Source of the DNA: an uncultured Clostridia bacterium
GTDB lineage: Bacteria; Bacillota; Clostridia; Christensenellales; UBA3700
DNA length: 52,283 bases
Direction: 5' to 3'
Assembly (NCBI GenBank): GCA_944380395.1
Contig: CALWHM010000011.1
Span: 1-52,283, forward strand
The notes under the pieces are model-generated. The model saw only the letters and a program-made list of their open reading frames with translations, was not told the origin of the DNA and ran no database searches. Below, one piece after another: positions 8,938 to 17,586 of this stretch. The position numbers and the translations under genes were made by a program. Position 1 is the first letter of the stretch; each line of letters opens with the position of its first letter.

Positions 8938-10488
8938 ATGAGCAAAATCGTAAGAAGAAGTATGGGTGCGGGAGCGGCGGCTGCGCTGTTCATACTTATA
9001 GGAAAGATAATAGGAGCCGCTTATAAAATACCGCTTATAAACGTTTTGGGAGCGGAAGGTATGGGCGATTATCAGCTAATATTTCCCATCTATGCGGCGG
9101 CGATAGCTTTGACTTCCGGCAGCAGTTCTATTATAATATCGCGCAACGTGGCGGCAAGAAGGGCGGATCCTGAATTAAAAGACAATGTGGGTAATTGCAT
9201 TTTATATACATTGCTGCTATCTTTGACTGCGGCGGCAATTATGTGCGCTCTTTCAAAAGTTACGGCACAAATTCAAGGAAGAGAGAATATAAGATATTGT
9301 TATTATATAATAGCTCCGTCTGTGGTATTCGTGGGAATGAGTTCTTGCTTAAAAGGGATATTTACCGGGGAAGGAAAAGTGAGTTTTCCCGCGGCGTGTC
9401 AGCTTTTTGAACAGGGAATAAAGGCGGCTGCCGGGATAATTCTTTCTTACGAACTTAAAAAAAGATCGCTTATATACGGAGTTATGGGCGCGGTCGCAGG
9501 CGTGAGCTTATCCGAACTTTTTTCTTTAATGATATGTCTTTTGATATATGTGGCGGATAAAGACAAATACAGACCCGTATTAAACTTAAAAAGCGGATTT
9601 TTCAAAGAAAACAAATTTATAACGGCGCACGGAATAATATTGCCGTTGTCGACTTTGGCGGACGGCATACTAATAGTAAAATTTTTGAGTATGTTCGGCA
9701 GTGAGAACGCGTCCGCGCTTTACGGAATTATGACGGGCAGCGTAAATACGGTCATAAATATGCCCATCGTGATAGCGTTATCCGCCGCGGTGACGATAAT
9801 ACCAGCCGTTTCTTACGGATATGCGCTGAATAATGCTCAAAGAATAAAGGAAAAGAGTTCCAAATGCGTAAAATACGTGTTTTTGATAACTTGCGCGTGT
9901 TTTTTCGGTATATTCATACTTGCGGAAGATATAATTAAAATTTTATTTTCTTCGCTTTCGACGGAAGAATATAAGACGGCGGCGCTTCTTATGAGAGTTT
10001 CTTCCTTAAACGTTATAACGGCTTCTCTGTCCGGGGTGTATTCAAGCATATTGCAGGCTGTGGACGAAAGCGGGATATGCCTTAAATATACGGGAATATT
10101 ATGCATTCTTAGGGTGGCTGTGATGATACCTTTGATATATAGGTTTTCCATTACGGGAGCAGCTTTGTCCTGGACGCTTTATTATTCGGCTTCTTTTTTA
10201 ATAGGGGCGGCATATCATTGCAAATTTTTGGGTAAGGATATAAAGCTTGTTAAAAACAATGGAAAAATATTGCTTTGCGGTGTTATAATGAGTGTAAGCA
10301 TCTTACCTTTCAAAGCAGTAAGCAATATATATGTCCGAGTAAGCGCGTGTATAATCTTGGGAGCCGCGGTATATTTCGGAACGGCGCTTATATTGAAAGT
10401 GTTTGAAAGAAAAGGTATAAGATTTACGTCGTCGGGCAGAGTGTACGGCGCGGCGGAGAGGAGAGAAAAATGGCGGAACTCAAAATGA
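8938..10488 (+). CDS. SpoVB/MurJ-like polysaccharide flippase
   Basis: A 516-residue integral membrane protein of the MOP/MATE superfamily (polysaccharide biosynthesis type), with about 14 hydrophobic segments. The start MSKIVRRSMGAG followed by LFILIGKIIGAAYKIPLIN and LGAEGMGDYQLIFPIYA matches the N-terminus of SpoVB and YtgP-type proteins, which flip lipid-linked cell-wall or spore-cortex precursors across the membrane. The charged GRENIRYCYYIIAPSVVFVGMSS loop fits as well. The adjacent mazG, overlapping by 19 nt, reproduces the spoVB-mazG order seen in many Clostridia and Bacilli. The ATG at 8938 has no clear Shine-Dalgarno. An out-of-frame ATG at 8901 with AAGGG before it would give only a short shifted-frame peptide. 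Confidence 0.85.
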   Translation: MSKIVRRSMGAGAAAALFILIGKIIGAAYKIPLINVLGAEGMGDYQLIFPIYAAAIALTSGSSSIIISRNVAARRADPELKDNVGNCILYTLLLSLTAAAIMCALSKVTAQIQGRENIRYCYYIIAPSVVFVGMSSCLKGIFTGEGKVSFPAACQLFEQGIKAAAGIILSYELKKRSLIYGVMGAVAGVSLSELFSLMICLLIYVADKDKYRPVLNLKSGFFKENKFITAHGIILPLSTLADGILIVKFLSMFGSENASALYGIMTGSVNTVINMPIVIALSAAVTIIPAVSYGYALNNAQRIKEKSSKCVKYVFLITCACFFGIFILAEDIIKILFSSLSTEEYKTAALLMRVSSLNVITASLSGVYSSILQAVDESGICLKYTGILCILRVAVMIPLIYRFSITGAALSWTLYYSASFLIGAAYHCKFLGKDIKLVKNNGKILLCGVIMSVSILPFKAVSNIYVRVSACIILGAAVYFGTALILKVFERKGIRFTSSGRVYGAAERREKWRNSK

Positions 10489-11435
10489 AAGCGGAAGAGT
10501 TTATTTCTATGGACGGATTTTATTACGACCATAGGATAAAATTGACGGTAGAGGGAGTAAATAAGAAAAATTACCCTAAGCTTTATAAAAAATTGCGCGA
10601 TATATGCGGCGACAATATATATTGTGAAAATATAAAGTGCGGAGAAGAATATAACGAAGGCTGTGAAAAAATAGTTGTATATCCGCTGGATCTTATAAAT
10701 AAAACGCGATATTCATTCAACGATTTGATGAGGATAATGTACATATTGACGGCGGAAAACGGCTGCGAATGGGATAAAGCTCAGACTATGAAGAGTATTT
10801 GCCCCAATATGATAGAAGAAGCTTACGAACTTGTCACCGCCATTTACAACAACGACAGAGATAATATAGTTGAAGAGGCGGGGGACGTCATACTTCAGGG
10901 AGTGTTCCATTGCGTTTTAGGTGAAAAAGAAGGGCTTTTCGATACCACGGACGTCATAAGCGGACTTTGCAGAAAACTCATCACCCGTCACACCCATATT
11001 TTCGGAAGCGTAAAGGCAAACACCGCGGAAGAAGCTCTTGCCGCGTGGGAGAGTGCGAAGAATAAAGAGAAAAAATATAAAATGCCTTCTTCAAAAATGG
11101 ATTCTCTTCCTTCCCATCTGCCGGCGGACGAGAGGGCTGCAAAGGCTTTGAAATATGCCGCAAAGGTCGGGATAGGGGAAAAAGATAAAGCTAGGGCGGC
11201 TGTCAAAATATCAGAAGATATAAAGAATATGGAAAACGGCGGCGGAGCGGAAGATCTTATTTGGGATACGATAGTTCTTTTAAGGCTTTTGGGAGTGGAC
11301 GCGGAAGTTGCGCTGAACACAAAACTCGAAAGGTTTATAAAGGCGTTCAAACGGCTGGAAAGCGAGTGCGGCGGAGATTTTGATTCCCTTTCCGAAGAGA
11401 AGAAAGAGAGTATATTAAAGGAAATAAGAAAGTGA
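10470..11435 (+). CDS. mazG: MazG nucleoside triphosphate pyrophosphohydrolase, with vestigial N-terminal domain
   Basis: A 321-residue NTP pyrophosphohydrolase that hydrolyses (d)NTPs to monophosphates and helps clear damaged nucleotides. The first MazG domain shows GCEWDKAQT near 98, MIEEAYELVTAI at 114-125 (metal-binding EExxE) and EEAGDVILQGVFH at 135-147. RHTHIFG follows, then a second, weaker MazG unit near 220-310. In Bacillus YabN a tetrapyrrole-methylase domain of about 220 residues precedes MazG. Here only about 85 residues remain, and VVYPLDLINKTRYSFNDLM resembles the end of that domain. GGAGAGGAG supports the start. It overlaps the flippase gene by 19 nt and the next gene by 4 nt. 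Confidence 0.9.
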   Translation: MAELKMKAEEFISMDGFYYDHRIKLTVEGVNKKNYPKLYKKLRDICGDNIYCENIKCGEEYNEGCEKIVVYPLDLINKTRYSFNDLMRIMYILTAENGCEWDKAQTMKSICPNMIEEAYELVTAIYNNDRDNIVEEAGDVILQGVFHCVLGEKEGLFDTTDVISGLCRKLITRHTHIFGSVKANTAEEALAAWESAKNKEKKYKMPSSKMDSLPSHLPADERAAKALKYAAKVGIGEKDKARAAVKISEDIKNMENGGGAEDLIWDTIVLLRLLGVDAEVALNTKLERFIKAFKRLESECGGDFDSLSEEKKESILKEIRK

Positions 11436-12346
11436 TAATAGGCGGAGTGGAGATAAAAGGGGCAGCACTTGCGCCAATGGCGGGATATACGGATGCGGGA
11501 TTCAGGGCTGTGTGTTCGCTGTGCGGCGCGGGCGCCGTATATACGGAGATGATATCCGCAAAAGGTCTTATCTACGACAGTGAAAAGACTAAAGATCTTT
11601 TGTTTTTCACGCCTTACGAAAAGGTATCCTGCGCGCAGATATTCGGAAACGACCCTTACTTTATTCAGGCTGCTTGCGAACATAAAATTATGGACAAATT
11701 CGCACTGATAGACATCAATATGGGCTGCCCCGTTCCAAAGATAGTAAAAAACGGGGAAGGCAGCGCTTTGATGAACGACCCCCTATTGGCGCAGCAAGTG
11801 GTAAAAGCCGCCGTAAAAAGCGGAAGAAGGATAACGGTGAAGTGCAGAACGGGATTTTCTTCTTCCGAACATTGCGCGGATTTTGTAAAGATGATGCAGG
11901 ACGCGGGCGCGCTTGCCGTCACCGTTCACGGCAGAACAAGGGAGCAGTTTTATTCGGGAAAAGCGGATTTGCAGCCCATAAAAAAAGCCGTGGAAAATGT
12001 GAGTATCCCCGTTATCGCAAACGGAGATATAAAGGATAAAAAAAGCGCGGAAGAAGCCCTTGCGTACACGGGCGCGGCGGGCGTCGCCGTGGGCAGGGGC
12101 GCGCTGGGAAACCCCTTTGTTTTCGCGCAAATCGCGGGGGGTACGCCGCCTATGACGGTGAGCGAAGCGATAAAAATGCATATGGATATATTGCTTGAAA
12201 TATACCCGGAAAGAAAGGTTGTGAACGATATGAAAAAACATATCGCGTTTTATACGAAAGGGAAAAAGGGCGGAAAAGAATTAAAGTTGAAAGCCTTTTG
12301 CGCTCAAAGCGTAAATGAGATAAAGGAGATAGCAAAAAGCTTATGA
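11432..12346 (+). CDS. dus: tRNA-dihydrouridine synthase (Dus family)
   Basis: A 304-residue FMN enzyme that reduces uridines in the tRNA D-loop with NAD(P)H. Family blocks in order are LAPMAGYTDAGFR, QIFGNDPYFIQAA, IDINMGCPVPKIVKNGEGSAL (with the catalytic Cys region), TVKCRTGF, TVHGRTREQFYSGKADL, VIANGDI and VAVGRGALGNPFVFAQI. The layout is that of DusB-type Gram-positive enzymes. The start is GTG at 11432, overlapping the mazG stop as GTGA. The 3' end overlaps trmL as ATGA, so translation is probably coupled through this tRNA-maintenance operon. Confidence 0.93.
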   Translation: MIIGGVEIKGAALAPMAGYTDAGFRAVCSLCGAGAVYTEMISAKGLIYDSEKTKDLLFFTPYEKVSCAQIFGNDPYFIQAACEHKIMDKFALIDINMGCPVPKIVKNGEGSALMNDPLLAQQVVKAAVKSGRRITVKCRTGFSSSEHCADFVKMMQDAGALAVTVHGRTREQFYSGKADLQPIKKAVENVSIPVIANGDIKDKKSAEEALAYTGAAGVAVGRGALGNPFVFAQIAGGTPPMTVSEAIKMHMDILLEIYPERKVVNDMKKHIAFYTKGKKGGKELKLKAFCAQSVNEIKEIAKSL

Positions 12347-12891
12347 TAAACGTGGTGCTTTTAGAACCGGAAATACCCAACAATACGGGAAACATAGTGC
12401 GCACCTGCGCCGCAACGGGGGCTGTTCTTCACGTGATAGAACCGTGCGGCTTTTTATGGGAAGACAAGTATTTGAAGCGCAGCGGACTTGATTATTGGGA
12501 TATATCGGATGTGCGCAGATATAGCGATCTGAACGATTTTTTATACAAAAATTTTAATTATAAAAGCGATAAAAGTATGGACAAAACGGTTAAAGAGGCT
12601 TATACTTTGGCGGGAGTTCAAACGCTTTTTTCCAGCACGAAGGGGAGCGTTATTCATTCGGATATAAAATTTGAAAAGGACTGCTACGTGTTTTTCGGCA
12701 GGGAAACGCGCGGACTTCCCGAACGGCTTTTGCAAGCCAATTATGAAAACACCTTCCGCATTCCTATGAGGGCGGAAGCAAGGTCGCTCAATCTTGCAAA
12801 TTCCGTAGCCATTGTAGTCTATGAATATTTGAGGCAGTTCGGCTATGAAAATTTGCTCACGCAGGGAAAACTCACGGGCAGACAAGAATAA
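12343..12891 (+). CDS. trmL: tRNA (cytidine/uridine-34 2'-O-)-methyltransferase
   Basis: A 182-residue SPOUT-class methyltransferase (TrmL/YibK/CspR), which methylates the ribose of wobble base 34 in leucine tRNAs using S-adenosylmethionine. The knot signatures are present: INVVLLEPEIPNNTGNIVRTCAATG at the N-terminus, YVFFGRETRGLPERLL in the middle, and IPMRAEARSLNLANSVAIVVYE at the C-terminus. Length is slightly above the usual 155-160 because of an insert after DYWDISDVRR. It is the last gene of the operon and ends at a strong terminator. A tRNA-Leu lies elsewhere in the window. Confidence 0.93.
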   Translation: MINVVLLEPEIPNNTGNIVRTCAATGAVLHVIEPCGFLWEDKYLKRSGLDYWDISDVRRYSDLNDFLYKNFNYKSDKSMDKTVKEAYTLAGVQTLFSSTKGSVIHSDIKFEKDCYVFFGRETRGLPERLLQANYENTFRIPMRAEARSLNLANSVAIVVYEYLRQFGYENLLTQGKLTGRQE

Positions 12892-12925
12892 CGATATATA
12901 ACAGTGAGGAGCCGTTAAATAAGCA

Positions 12926-12950
12926 GCGCCCCGAACGGGCGCGGTTTTTT
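12926..12950 (+). terminator. Terminator after trmL
   Basis: GCGCCC-CGAAC-GGGCGC stem-loop followed by GG and six T. Confidence 0.85.
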
Positions 12951-12998
12951 ATATGGTTATAAATAGACATAATGTCGTAAAACTACACGGAGAGAGTA

Positions 12999-13027
12999 TT
13001 TACAAAAGGATATTTATATGTTATAGT
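12999..13027 (+). promoter_or_regulatory. Promoter of the split membrane protein gene
   Basis: TTTACA (12999-13004), 17-nt spacer, TATAGT (13022-13027), 21 nt before the ATG at 13048. Confidence 0.55.
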
Positions 13028-13047
13028 GTATCAAGGAGGGCTCTTTA

Positions 13048-13599
13048 ATGGATAAAGATGCGAGCAAAGCCGCATTTACAAGCGCAAAAAAGCGCGTTTT
13101 GATCACAAGGATAGTATGTATTGCGGTGATAGCGCTGTGCGTGGCGGTGATGGTAACTATCATCAACCCGCCGGGAAAAGCCGAGTGCACAATAACGCTT
13201 TTGTCAGGATTCGGCGTTAACGGCAAAGATATTTACGACGGCGTGCGCGTGGAATTTTCAAGGGAAGTGGAAAGCGCAAAAGTGACGGTGGAATTTATAT
13301 CGCCGTCCGGAAGAGTTGCGGATACGCAGGAATTTTCGTTTGGGAGAGGCAAAACTTTTAAGGAAACCCTCGATAAAGACTATTATGGGGACGAGGTAAA
13401 TTCCGCAAGGGCGGCAAGCGTTGATTATAAGCTCGGTGCGGACGGCGATACCGTGATGTATGTGTGCATCTTCGGAGCTGCTTTAATCGTGTGCAGCCTG
13501 CTTATTATGATAAGAACGCGCTGCAAAGTATTCGATATTAAAGGGCATAATGTGGAGATATACAGCGGTAACGTCAGGCGCTATATCCGCGTGGACTGA
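13048..13599 (+). CDS. Membrane protein, first module, ending at an in-frame TGA
   Basis: 183 residues of unknown family. A transmembrane helix near 19-38 (IVCIAVIALCVAVMVTII), an extracellular region of about 90 residues, a second helix near 146-163 (YVCIFGAALIVCSLLIMI) and a short cytoplasmic tail ending in VEIYSGNVRRYIRVD. AAGGAGGG precedes the ATG. The tail breaks off at TGA (13597-13599), but the same frame stays open to 14175. The sequence after the TGA continues to resemble the C-terminal domain of the next module (YSG-xx-RRYIR-xxx-I-xA in both). The next module has Gly (GGG) where this one has TGA. I read this as one two-module protein with an internal stop: a nonsense mutation, an assembly error or readthrough. 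Confidence 0.65.
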   Translation: MDKDASKAAFTSAKKRVLITRIVCIAVIALCVAVMVTIINPPGKAECTITLLSGFGVNGKDIYDGVRVEFSREVESAKVTVEFISPSGRVADTQEFSFGRGKTFKETLDKDYYGDEVNSARAASVDYKLGADGDTVMYVCIFGAALIVCSLLIMIRTRCKVFDIKGHNVEIYSGNVRRYIRVD

Positions 13600-13734
13600 A
13601 GGATAGAAGCCCACAGCGCGTCTTTGACCAAAACGCAGCTCATGGCGGACGTGGGCGACAGCATAATAGTCGCGGATATAGGCGTTTTCAGCGGTATAAA
13701 CGTGTCGGAAGAAAAGAGCGGGGGCGGAGAGTGC

Positions 13735-14175
13735 GTGAAAAACGAAGGCCAGGCTTATTTGGAAGAAGGCGACGCCGTCCGCGGAAAAAAGAAGATAAAA
13801 GAAGCGATAAGGGTTCGCGTCATATACGCCTTGACAGTGCTGGCTGCCGCGGCTATGACGGCGGGCGGCATCGCCATATGGGTAACCGTGGACGTTACTT
13901 GGGGAATATGCCTTCTTCTGCCCGCGGCCTGCGCTTGTATGATGGGCTTTATGTGCACGTACAAAGTCTATTATTTGGACGGATACGCGGTGGTGCTCTA
14001 TTCGGGTTTGTATAGGAGATATATCAGGATAAACGGGGAAATAAAGGCTTCCTGCGGGCGGACGAGATATAACAGGGACATAATACTGCACGCTCAGGCG
14101 GGGTCTTTCGCGCTGGAAGCAAGCTTTGCCGGATTAAGGCATATGGATTTGAAAATAATAAATTACGACGCGTAA
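13735..14175 (+). CDS. Membrane protein, second module (paralogous to the preceding ORF)
   Basis: 146 residues from GTG 13735, supported by GGCGGAG 5 nt upstream. The same frame is open back through 13624 (TTG, no ribosome binding site) to the TGA at 13597. Two membrane helices, near IYALTVLAAAAMTAGGIAIW and WGICLLLPAACACMMGFM, precede a cytoplasmic domain with YLDGYAVVLYSGLYRRYIR that is homologous to the end of the first module. No family name is known to me. It may be an independent gene or the 3' half of a 375-codon gene interrupted by one stop. No clear terminator follows, only the hairpin series at 14258-14340. Confidence 0.55.
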   Translation: MKNEGQAYLEEGDAVRGKKKIKEAIRVRVIYALTVLAAAAMTAGGIAIWVTVDVTWGICLLLPAACACMMGFMCTYKVYYLDGYAVVLYSGLYRRYIRINGEIKASCGRTRYNRDIILHAQAGSFALEASFAGLRHMDLKIINYDA

Positions 14176-14257
14176 AAAGCCGCATATCCGGTTTCATAAA
14201 ACCCGAAAAGGCAAGGCGGCACCCGAAAAACAGGCGCCGCCCCGCCGAATATAGGGT

Positions 14258-14340
14258 GATAAGAGGGATAGCTCCCTCTCTATCGGCTGATTGAAACCTG
14301 CGCTAAACATTAAGTTTAATTAGTGCGCGGTTAAGGAACC
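14258..14340 (+). other. Three consecutive hairpins in a gene-free gap (possible structured RNA)
   Basis: Within 14176-14719, which has no gene, three stem-loops follow each other. They are GATA-A-GAGGGA/TCCCTC-TATC (14258-14284), GCGC-TAAAC with GTTTA-n6-GCGC (14300-14328) and GGTT-AAGG-AACC (14329-14340). No poly-T tail follows. It could be a small RNA, a 3' UTR structure or chance. The rest of the gap (14341-14719) shows nothing I can name. Confidence 0.3.
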
Positions 14341-14719
14341 ATTAATTATTATAAATGCTTTGACATAACTAGTCAACCTTTTTCCGTGAAAAAATTCCTC
14401 TAAAGTGCGTCAAGGAATGAAATTGTCCCATTTTGTGCATAAAAAAACAAGAAGAAAAAGGCGGAGAAAAAAGCGCTTTATATCGGGAAAATAAATTAAG
14501 AAACAAATAAAAGACTGACTTTTTCGCTTGCGGCAAAATTGCTCCGTTCAAAAAAGCGGCACAGCGTTTGAGTTATTTTTGCGCAACAAAAGCGTAAACA
14601 CGCAAAAACAACTTGCATAAAGGCGCGGTGAAAAGGGCAGAAAAGCGGCGCGGGTATTTTCAAAAGCGCGGCAAAACGCCGTCAAAAAAAGTGCAGTAAA
14701 AAATTTTTTATTTTACGGC

Positions 14720-15772
14720 TTACGCGCAGGCAAAAACCATCGCCGCTATATACAAACCGCCCAAAACAACGCCTTGCAGCCGTGAGGTGCGGCGGAATAC
14801 GAGCAAAGGGATAACCAGCGCGGCAGCCAAGGCGAGCGCGAACCACAGCGTATAGCCGCGCGTTATCGGATCTATATCAAGTCCGCCCGCCACTATAGCG
14901 GAAAGTCCCAACAATAAAGTTCCGTTGATAACGTTCGCGCCCAGGATATTCCCCAGGCTCAGCTGCCCCGTGCCCTTGCGGGCGGAAGTCACAGCCGTGA
15001 CCAATTCGGGAAGGGACGTGCCCACCGCCACCACTGTGACGGAGATTATCCGCTCTTGTATTCCCAGGTTTGCGCAAAGGCGGCACACGCTTTCCACGGT
15101 GAAAAGCGCTCCCGCCGCCACGCAAGCCGCGCCCGAAAGAAACAGCGCCGCAAGCGCAAGCGGCTTGTCTTTTTTGCAAAAAGCCGCGGCAGGGGCGGAA
15201 AAATCACCGGTTGAAGGGGTAAGATCAAGGGCGGAGCCGCGCGCGCTTTGCCTTGATTTTCTCACCGCTTCCCATATGTTTATGGCTATGTATACCGCAA
15301 AAAGGGCGATAAGAACGCCCCCTTCAAGGGCGGTGATTCTGCCGTTAAAGCAGGCAAAGGCGCACAAAACGCCCGTGCATATCAGCAAAAATACGCCTTT
15401 TACGGCAAACTCTCTTCCGCCCGCGGGATAAGGTTTCAACAAAAAAGACAGCGCCAGAATAAGCCCTATATTGCACGCCATACTGCCCACGGCGTTGCCC
15501 ACCGCCACGTCGGTAAGTTCCTGCATTGCGGCGGGCGTTGCCACGCCTTTGCATATCGCCGTGAGGGAAGTGAGCAGTTCGGGCAGAGTGGTGCCCACCG
15601 CCACCACCGTGGCGCCTATCAGAAATTCGGGCACACGCGCAAGCTTGGCTATGCGGACGGCGCTGTCCACGAATATATCTCCGCCCTTTGCCATAAGTAT
15701 CAGTCCGCAGCCCAGCACCGCTATGGTCAGGAAAACAGCCATATAGGAGTTTATGCGGCAAAAAAGCCGCAT
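14720..15772 (-). CDS. Sodium:calcium antiporter of the CaCA family (YrbG-like)
   Basis: A 350-residue, roughly 10-helix membrane protein with the two inverted alpha-repeats that form the ion pathway. Repeat 1 is IGATVVAVGTTLPELLTSLTA followed by GNAVGSMACNIGLILAL; repeat 2 is ISVTVVAVGTSLPELVTAVTSA followed by LGNILGANVINGTLLLG. The paired GT(T/S)LPEL and GN-x-x-G-x-N motifs carry the cation-binding Glu and Asn. It exchanges Ca2+ or similar cations for Na+ or H+. Two starts are possible: ATG 15772 or ATG 15742 (MAVFLTIAVLGCG), the latter giving a more typical N-terminus. Neither has a good ribosome binding site. A 7-bp hairpin lies between them. It follows an 89-residue ORF by 22 nt, so they may be one operon. 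Confidence 0.88.
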   Translation of the reverse strand: MRLFCRINSYMAVFLTIAVLGCGLILMAKGGDIFVDSAVRIAKLARVPEFLIGATVVAVGTTLPELLTSLTAICKGVATPAAMQELTDVAVGNAVGSMACNIGLILALSFLLKPYPAGGREFAVKGVFLLICTGVLCAFACFNGRITALEGGVLIALFAVYIAINIWEAVRKSRQSARGSALDLTPSTGDFSAPAAAFCKKDKPLALAALFLSGAACVAAGALFTVESVCRLCANLGIQERIISVTVVAVGTSLPELVTAVTSARKGTGQLSLGNILGANVINGTLLLGLSAIVAGGLDIDPITRGYTLWFALALAAALVIPLLVFRRTSRLQGVVLGGLYIAAMVFACA

Positions 15773-15794
15773 ATTACGGCAAGGGCGGAAAAGC

Positions 15795-16064
15795 TCAGTA
15801 TCCGCTTGAAGCGTTGCCGCGCGAGCAGAGCTGTTCCAGGCAGCGGTTATAGCTTGCCGCCAGCTCCAGGATGTACCTCTGCCGCCCTATATCGTCCAGC
15901 GCGTCGAAAACGGCGCGGTCGGTCAGCCGTCCCAGCGGATCCGCCACCACTTCGCCGTCCAACATAGCGCGCACTTTTTCCACACTCACGCGCGGACGGT
16001 CGTCTTTTTGCCCGTGCAGTCTGCGCTTTGCCTTTTTTGCCACATCGTGAACATTGTATTGCAT
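15795..16064 (-). CDS. Conserved-looking 89-residue protein of unknown function
   Basis: 89 residues from the ATG at 16064, chosen over 16109 because GGAGG lies 5 nt upstream. The N-terminus is strongly basic (MQYNVHDVAKKAKRRLHGQ). The rest is predicted mostly helical with VSVEKVRAMLDGEVVADPLG and a LTDRAVFDALDDIGRQRYILEL helix. No membrane segment or signal peptide. I do not recognise the family. It precedes the cation exchanger by 22 nt on the same strand, so co-transcription is likely, but that gives no functional hint. Confidence 0.6.
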   Translation of the reverse strand: MQYNVHDVAKKAKRRLHGQKDDRPRVSVEKVRAMLDGEVVADPLGRLTDRAVFDALDDIGRQRYILELAASYNRCLEQLCSRGNASSGY

Positions 16065-16245
16065 ATTATCCTCCGAAAGTTTATTTGCCTCGGGTTTTTC
16101 CGCCGGCACTTATATATTAAAGCCGTTCCCGCAAAAAACCGCGTTCTTTACAATAAAAGCGCTTATTCGACGAATTACGAAAGAAAGCGGCAAGGATAAA
16201 GCCGCGCATATTGCGCCTGCGCAAGAGATAACGCTTTCGGAATTC

Positions 16246-16274
16246 TTGACTATTTTACATATAAACTTTATAAT
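16246..16274 (+). promoter_or_regulatory. leuCDB promoter
   Basis: TTGACT (16246-16251), 17-nt spacer, TATAAT (16269-16274). It lies 26 nt before the leuC ATG, leaving a leader of about 20 nt. This excludes a T-box or leucine attenuator between promoter and gene. The upstream stretch 16110-16245 shows nothing specific. Confidence 0.75.
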
Positions 16275-16300
16275 ATAAAGTAATTTAGAAAGGAGAAACT

Positions 16301-17584
16301 ATGAAACTTACATTTACGCAACAAATTTTGGCGGCAAAAAAGGGTATGAGTGCAGAAGAAGCCGAAAAAAAGCTGGCTGCAGGCAATCTCATCTTGGTTG
16401 ACGTGGACACGGCTATGTCCAACGACGTCACCGCGCCCGTCGCCATAGACGTTTTCGAGGGCAGCGGATGCGCTCTTTGCAATAAGGACAACGTAACTTT
16501 CGTGCTCGACCACTTTACTCCCAACAGGGACATAAAGTCCGCTCAGCAGTGCAAGCGCGTGCGCGACTTTGCCCGCAAGCACGACGTTAAAAACTTCTTC
16601 GACGTGGGAGAAATGGGTATCGAGCATGCGCTTTTGCCCGAAAAAGGCATAGCCAAGCCGTGGGCGGTGATGATAGGCGCGGATTCCCACACCTGCACTT
16701 ACGGCGCTTTGGGCGCGTTCTCCACGGGCGTAGGCTCCACGGATATAGCGGGAATAATGATGAGCGGCAAGATATGGCTCAAAGTTCCCTCCGCCATCAA
16801 GTTTGAGCTGAAAGGCAAATTGAACAAGGGCGTTTCCGGCAAAGACCTCATTCTGCACATCATAGGAATGATAGGCGTGGACGGCGCACTTTACAAGAGT
16901 ATTGAATTTGGCGGAGAGGGCGTTGAAAGCCTTTCTATGGACGACAGGTTCACCGTGTGCAATATGGCTATAGAATGCGGCGCGAAAAACGGCGTTTTCC
17001 CCGTGGACGAAAAAACGGACGAATACACTATGCAAAGCATAGGCAAAACCTTCCCCCGCTTTGCTCTTCCCGAGGACGGCGCGTATGAGAAGGTGATAGA
17101 AATAGACCTTTCTTCTTTGCGCCCCACCGTCGCGTTCCCGCACCTGCCTTCCAACACCCGCGCGGTGGACGACGTTACGGAAGACATACCCGTGGATCAG
17201 GTGGTCATCGGCTCCTGCACGAACGGCAGAATAAGCGACCTTGCGGAAGCGGCGCGCGTTCTTAAAGGAAGGCACGTTAAAAAGGGCGTGCGCGTGATAG
17301 TAATTCCCGCCACCAACAAGGTATATCTGGAAGCTATGGAGAAGGGGTATATCAAGACGTTTATAGAGGGCGGCGCGATAGTATCCACTCCCACCTGCGG
17401 ACCTTGTCTGGGCGGACATATGGGCATTTTGGCAAGCGGAGAAGTGGCGGTGGCAACCACCAACCGCAACTTTATCGGGCGTATGGGTGCAAAGGACAGC
17501 TATATTTACTTGGCTTCTCCCGCAACGGCAATGGCAAGCGCGATAGCCGGCAAACTCACGGGAGAAAAGGGCTTGGAGGAGTAA
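16301..17584 (+). CDS. leuC: 3-isopropylmalate dehydratase large subunit
   Basis: A 427-residue aconitase-family subunit of isopropylmalate isomerase, which converts 2- to 3-isopropylmalate in leucine synthesis. The [4Fe-4S] cysteine ligands are in [13 protein letters not shown] and [38 protein letters not shown] is the characteristic substrate-site block. The length of about 420 residues fits the shorter, archaeal/clostridial LeuC2 class rather than the 470-residue proteobacterial class; homoaconitase-like substrates cannot be excluded. AAGGAG precedes the ATG. leuD begins 2 nt after its stop. leuA is not present in the window. Confidence 0.94.
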   Translation: MKLTFTQQILAAKKGMSAEEAEKKLAAGNLILVDVDTAMSNDVTAPVAIDVFEGSGCALCNKDNVTFVLDHFTPNRDIKSAQQCKRVRDFARKHDVKNFFDVGEMGIEHALLPEKGIAKPWAVMIGADSHTCTYGALGAFSTGVGSTDIAGIMMSGKIWLKVPSAIKFELKGKLNKGVSGKDLILHIIGMIGVDGALYKSIEFGGEGVESLSMDDRFTVCNMAIECGAKNGVFPVDEKTDEYTMQSIGKTFPRFALPEDGAYEKVIEIDLSSLRPTVAFPHLPSNTRAVDDVTEDIPVDQVVIGSCTNGRISDLAEAARVLKGRHVKKGVRVIVIPATNKVYLEAMEKGYIKTFIEGGAIVSTPTCGPCLGGHMGILASGEVAVATTNRNFIGRMGAKDSYIYLASPATAMASAIAGKLTGEKGLEE

Positions 17585-17586
17585 AA

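Noticed and set aside
8901-9020. Short ORF starting at ATG 8901 before the flippase gene
   Set aside because: It has a fair AAGGG site but after about 12 codons is merely the flippase gene read in another frame. A leader peptide is possible but unsupported.
13048-14175. Alternative genetic code with TGA read as glycine
   Set aside because: dus and mazG end in TGA at the expected places with tight overlaps to the next gene, so TGA is a normal stop here.
16110-16300. T-box or leucine attenuator ahead of leuC
   Set aside because: The consensus promoter ends only 26 nt before the ATG, leaving no room for a leader RNA.
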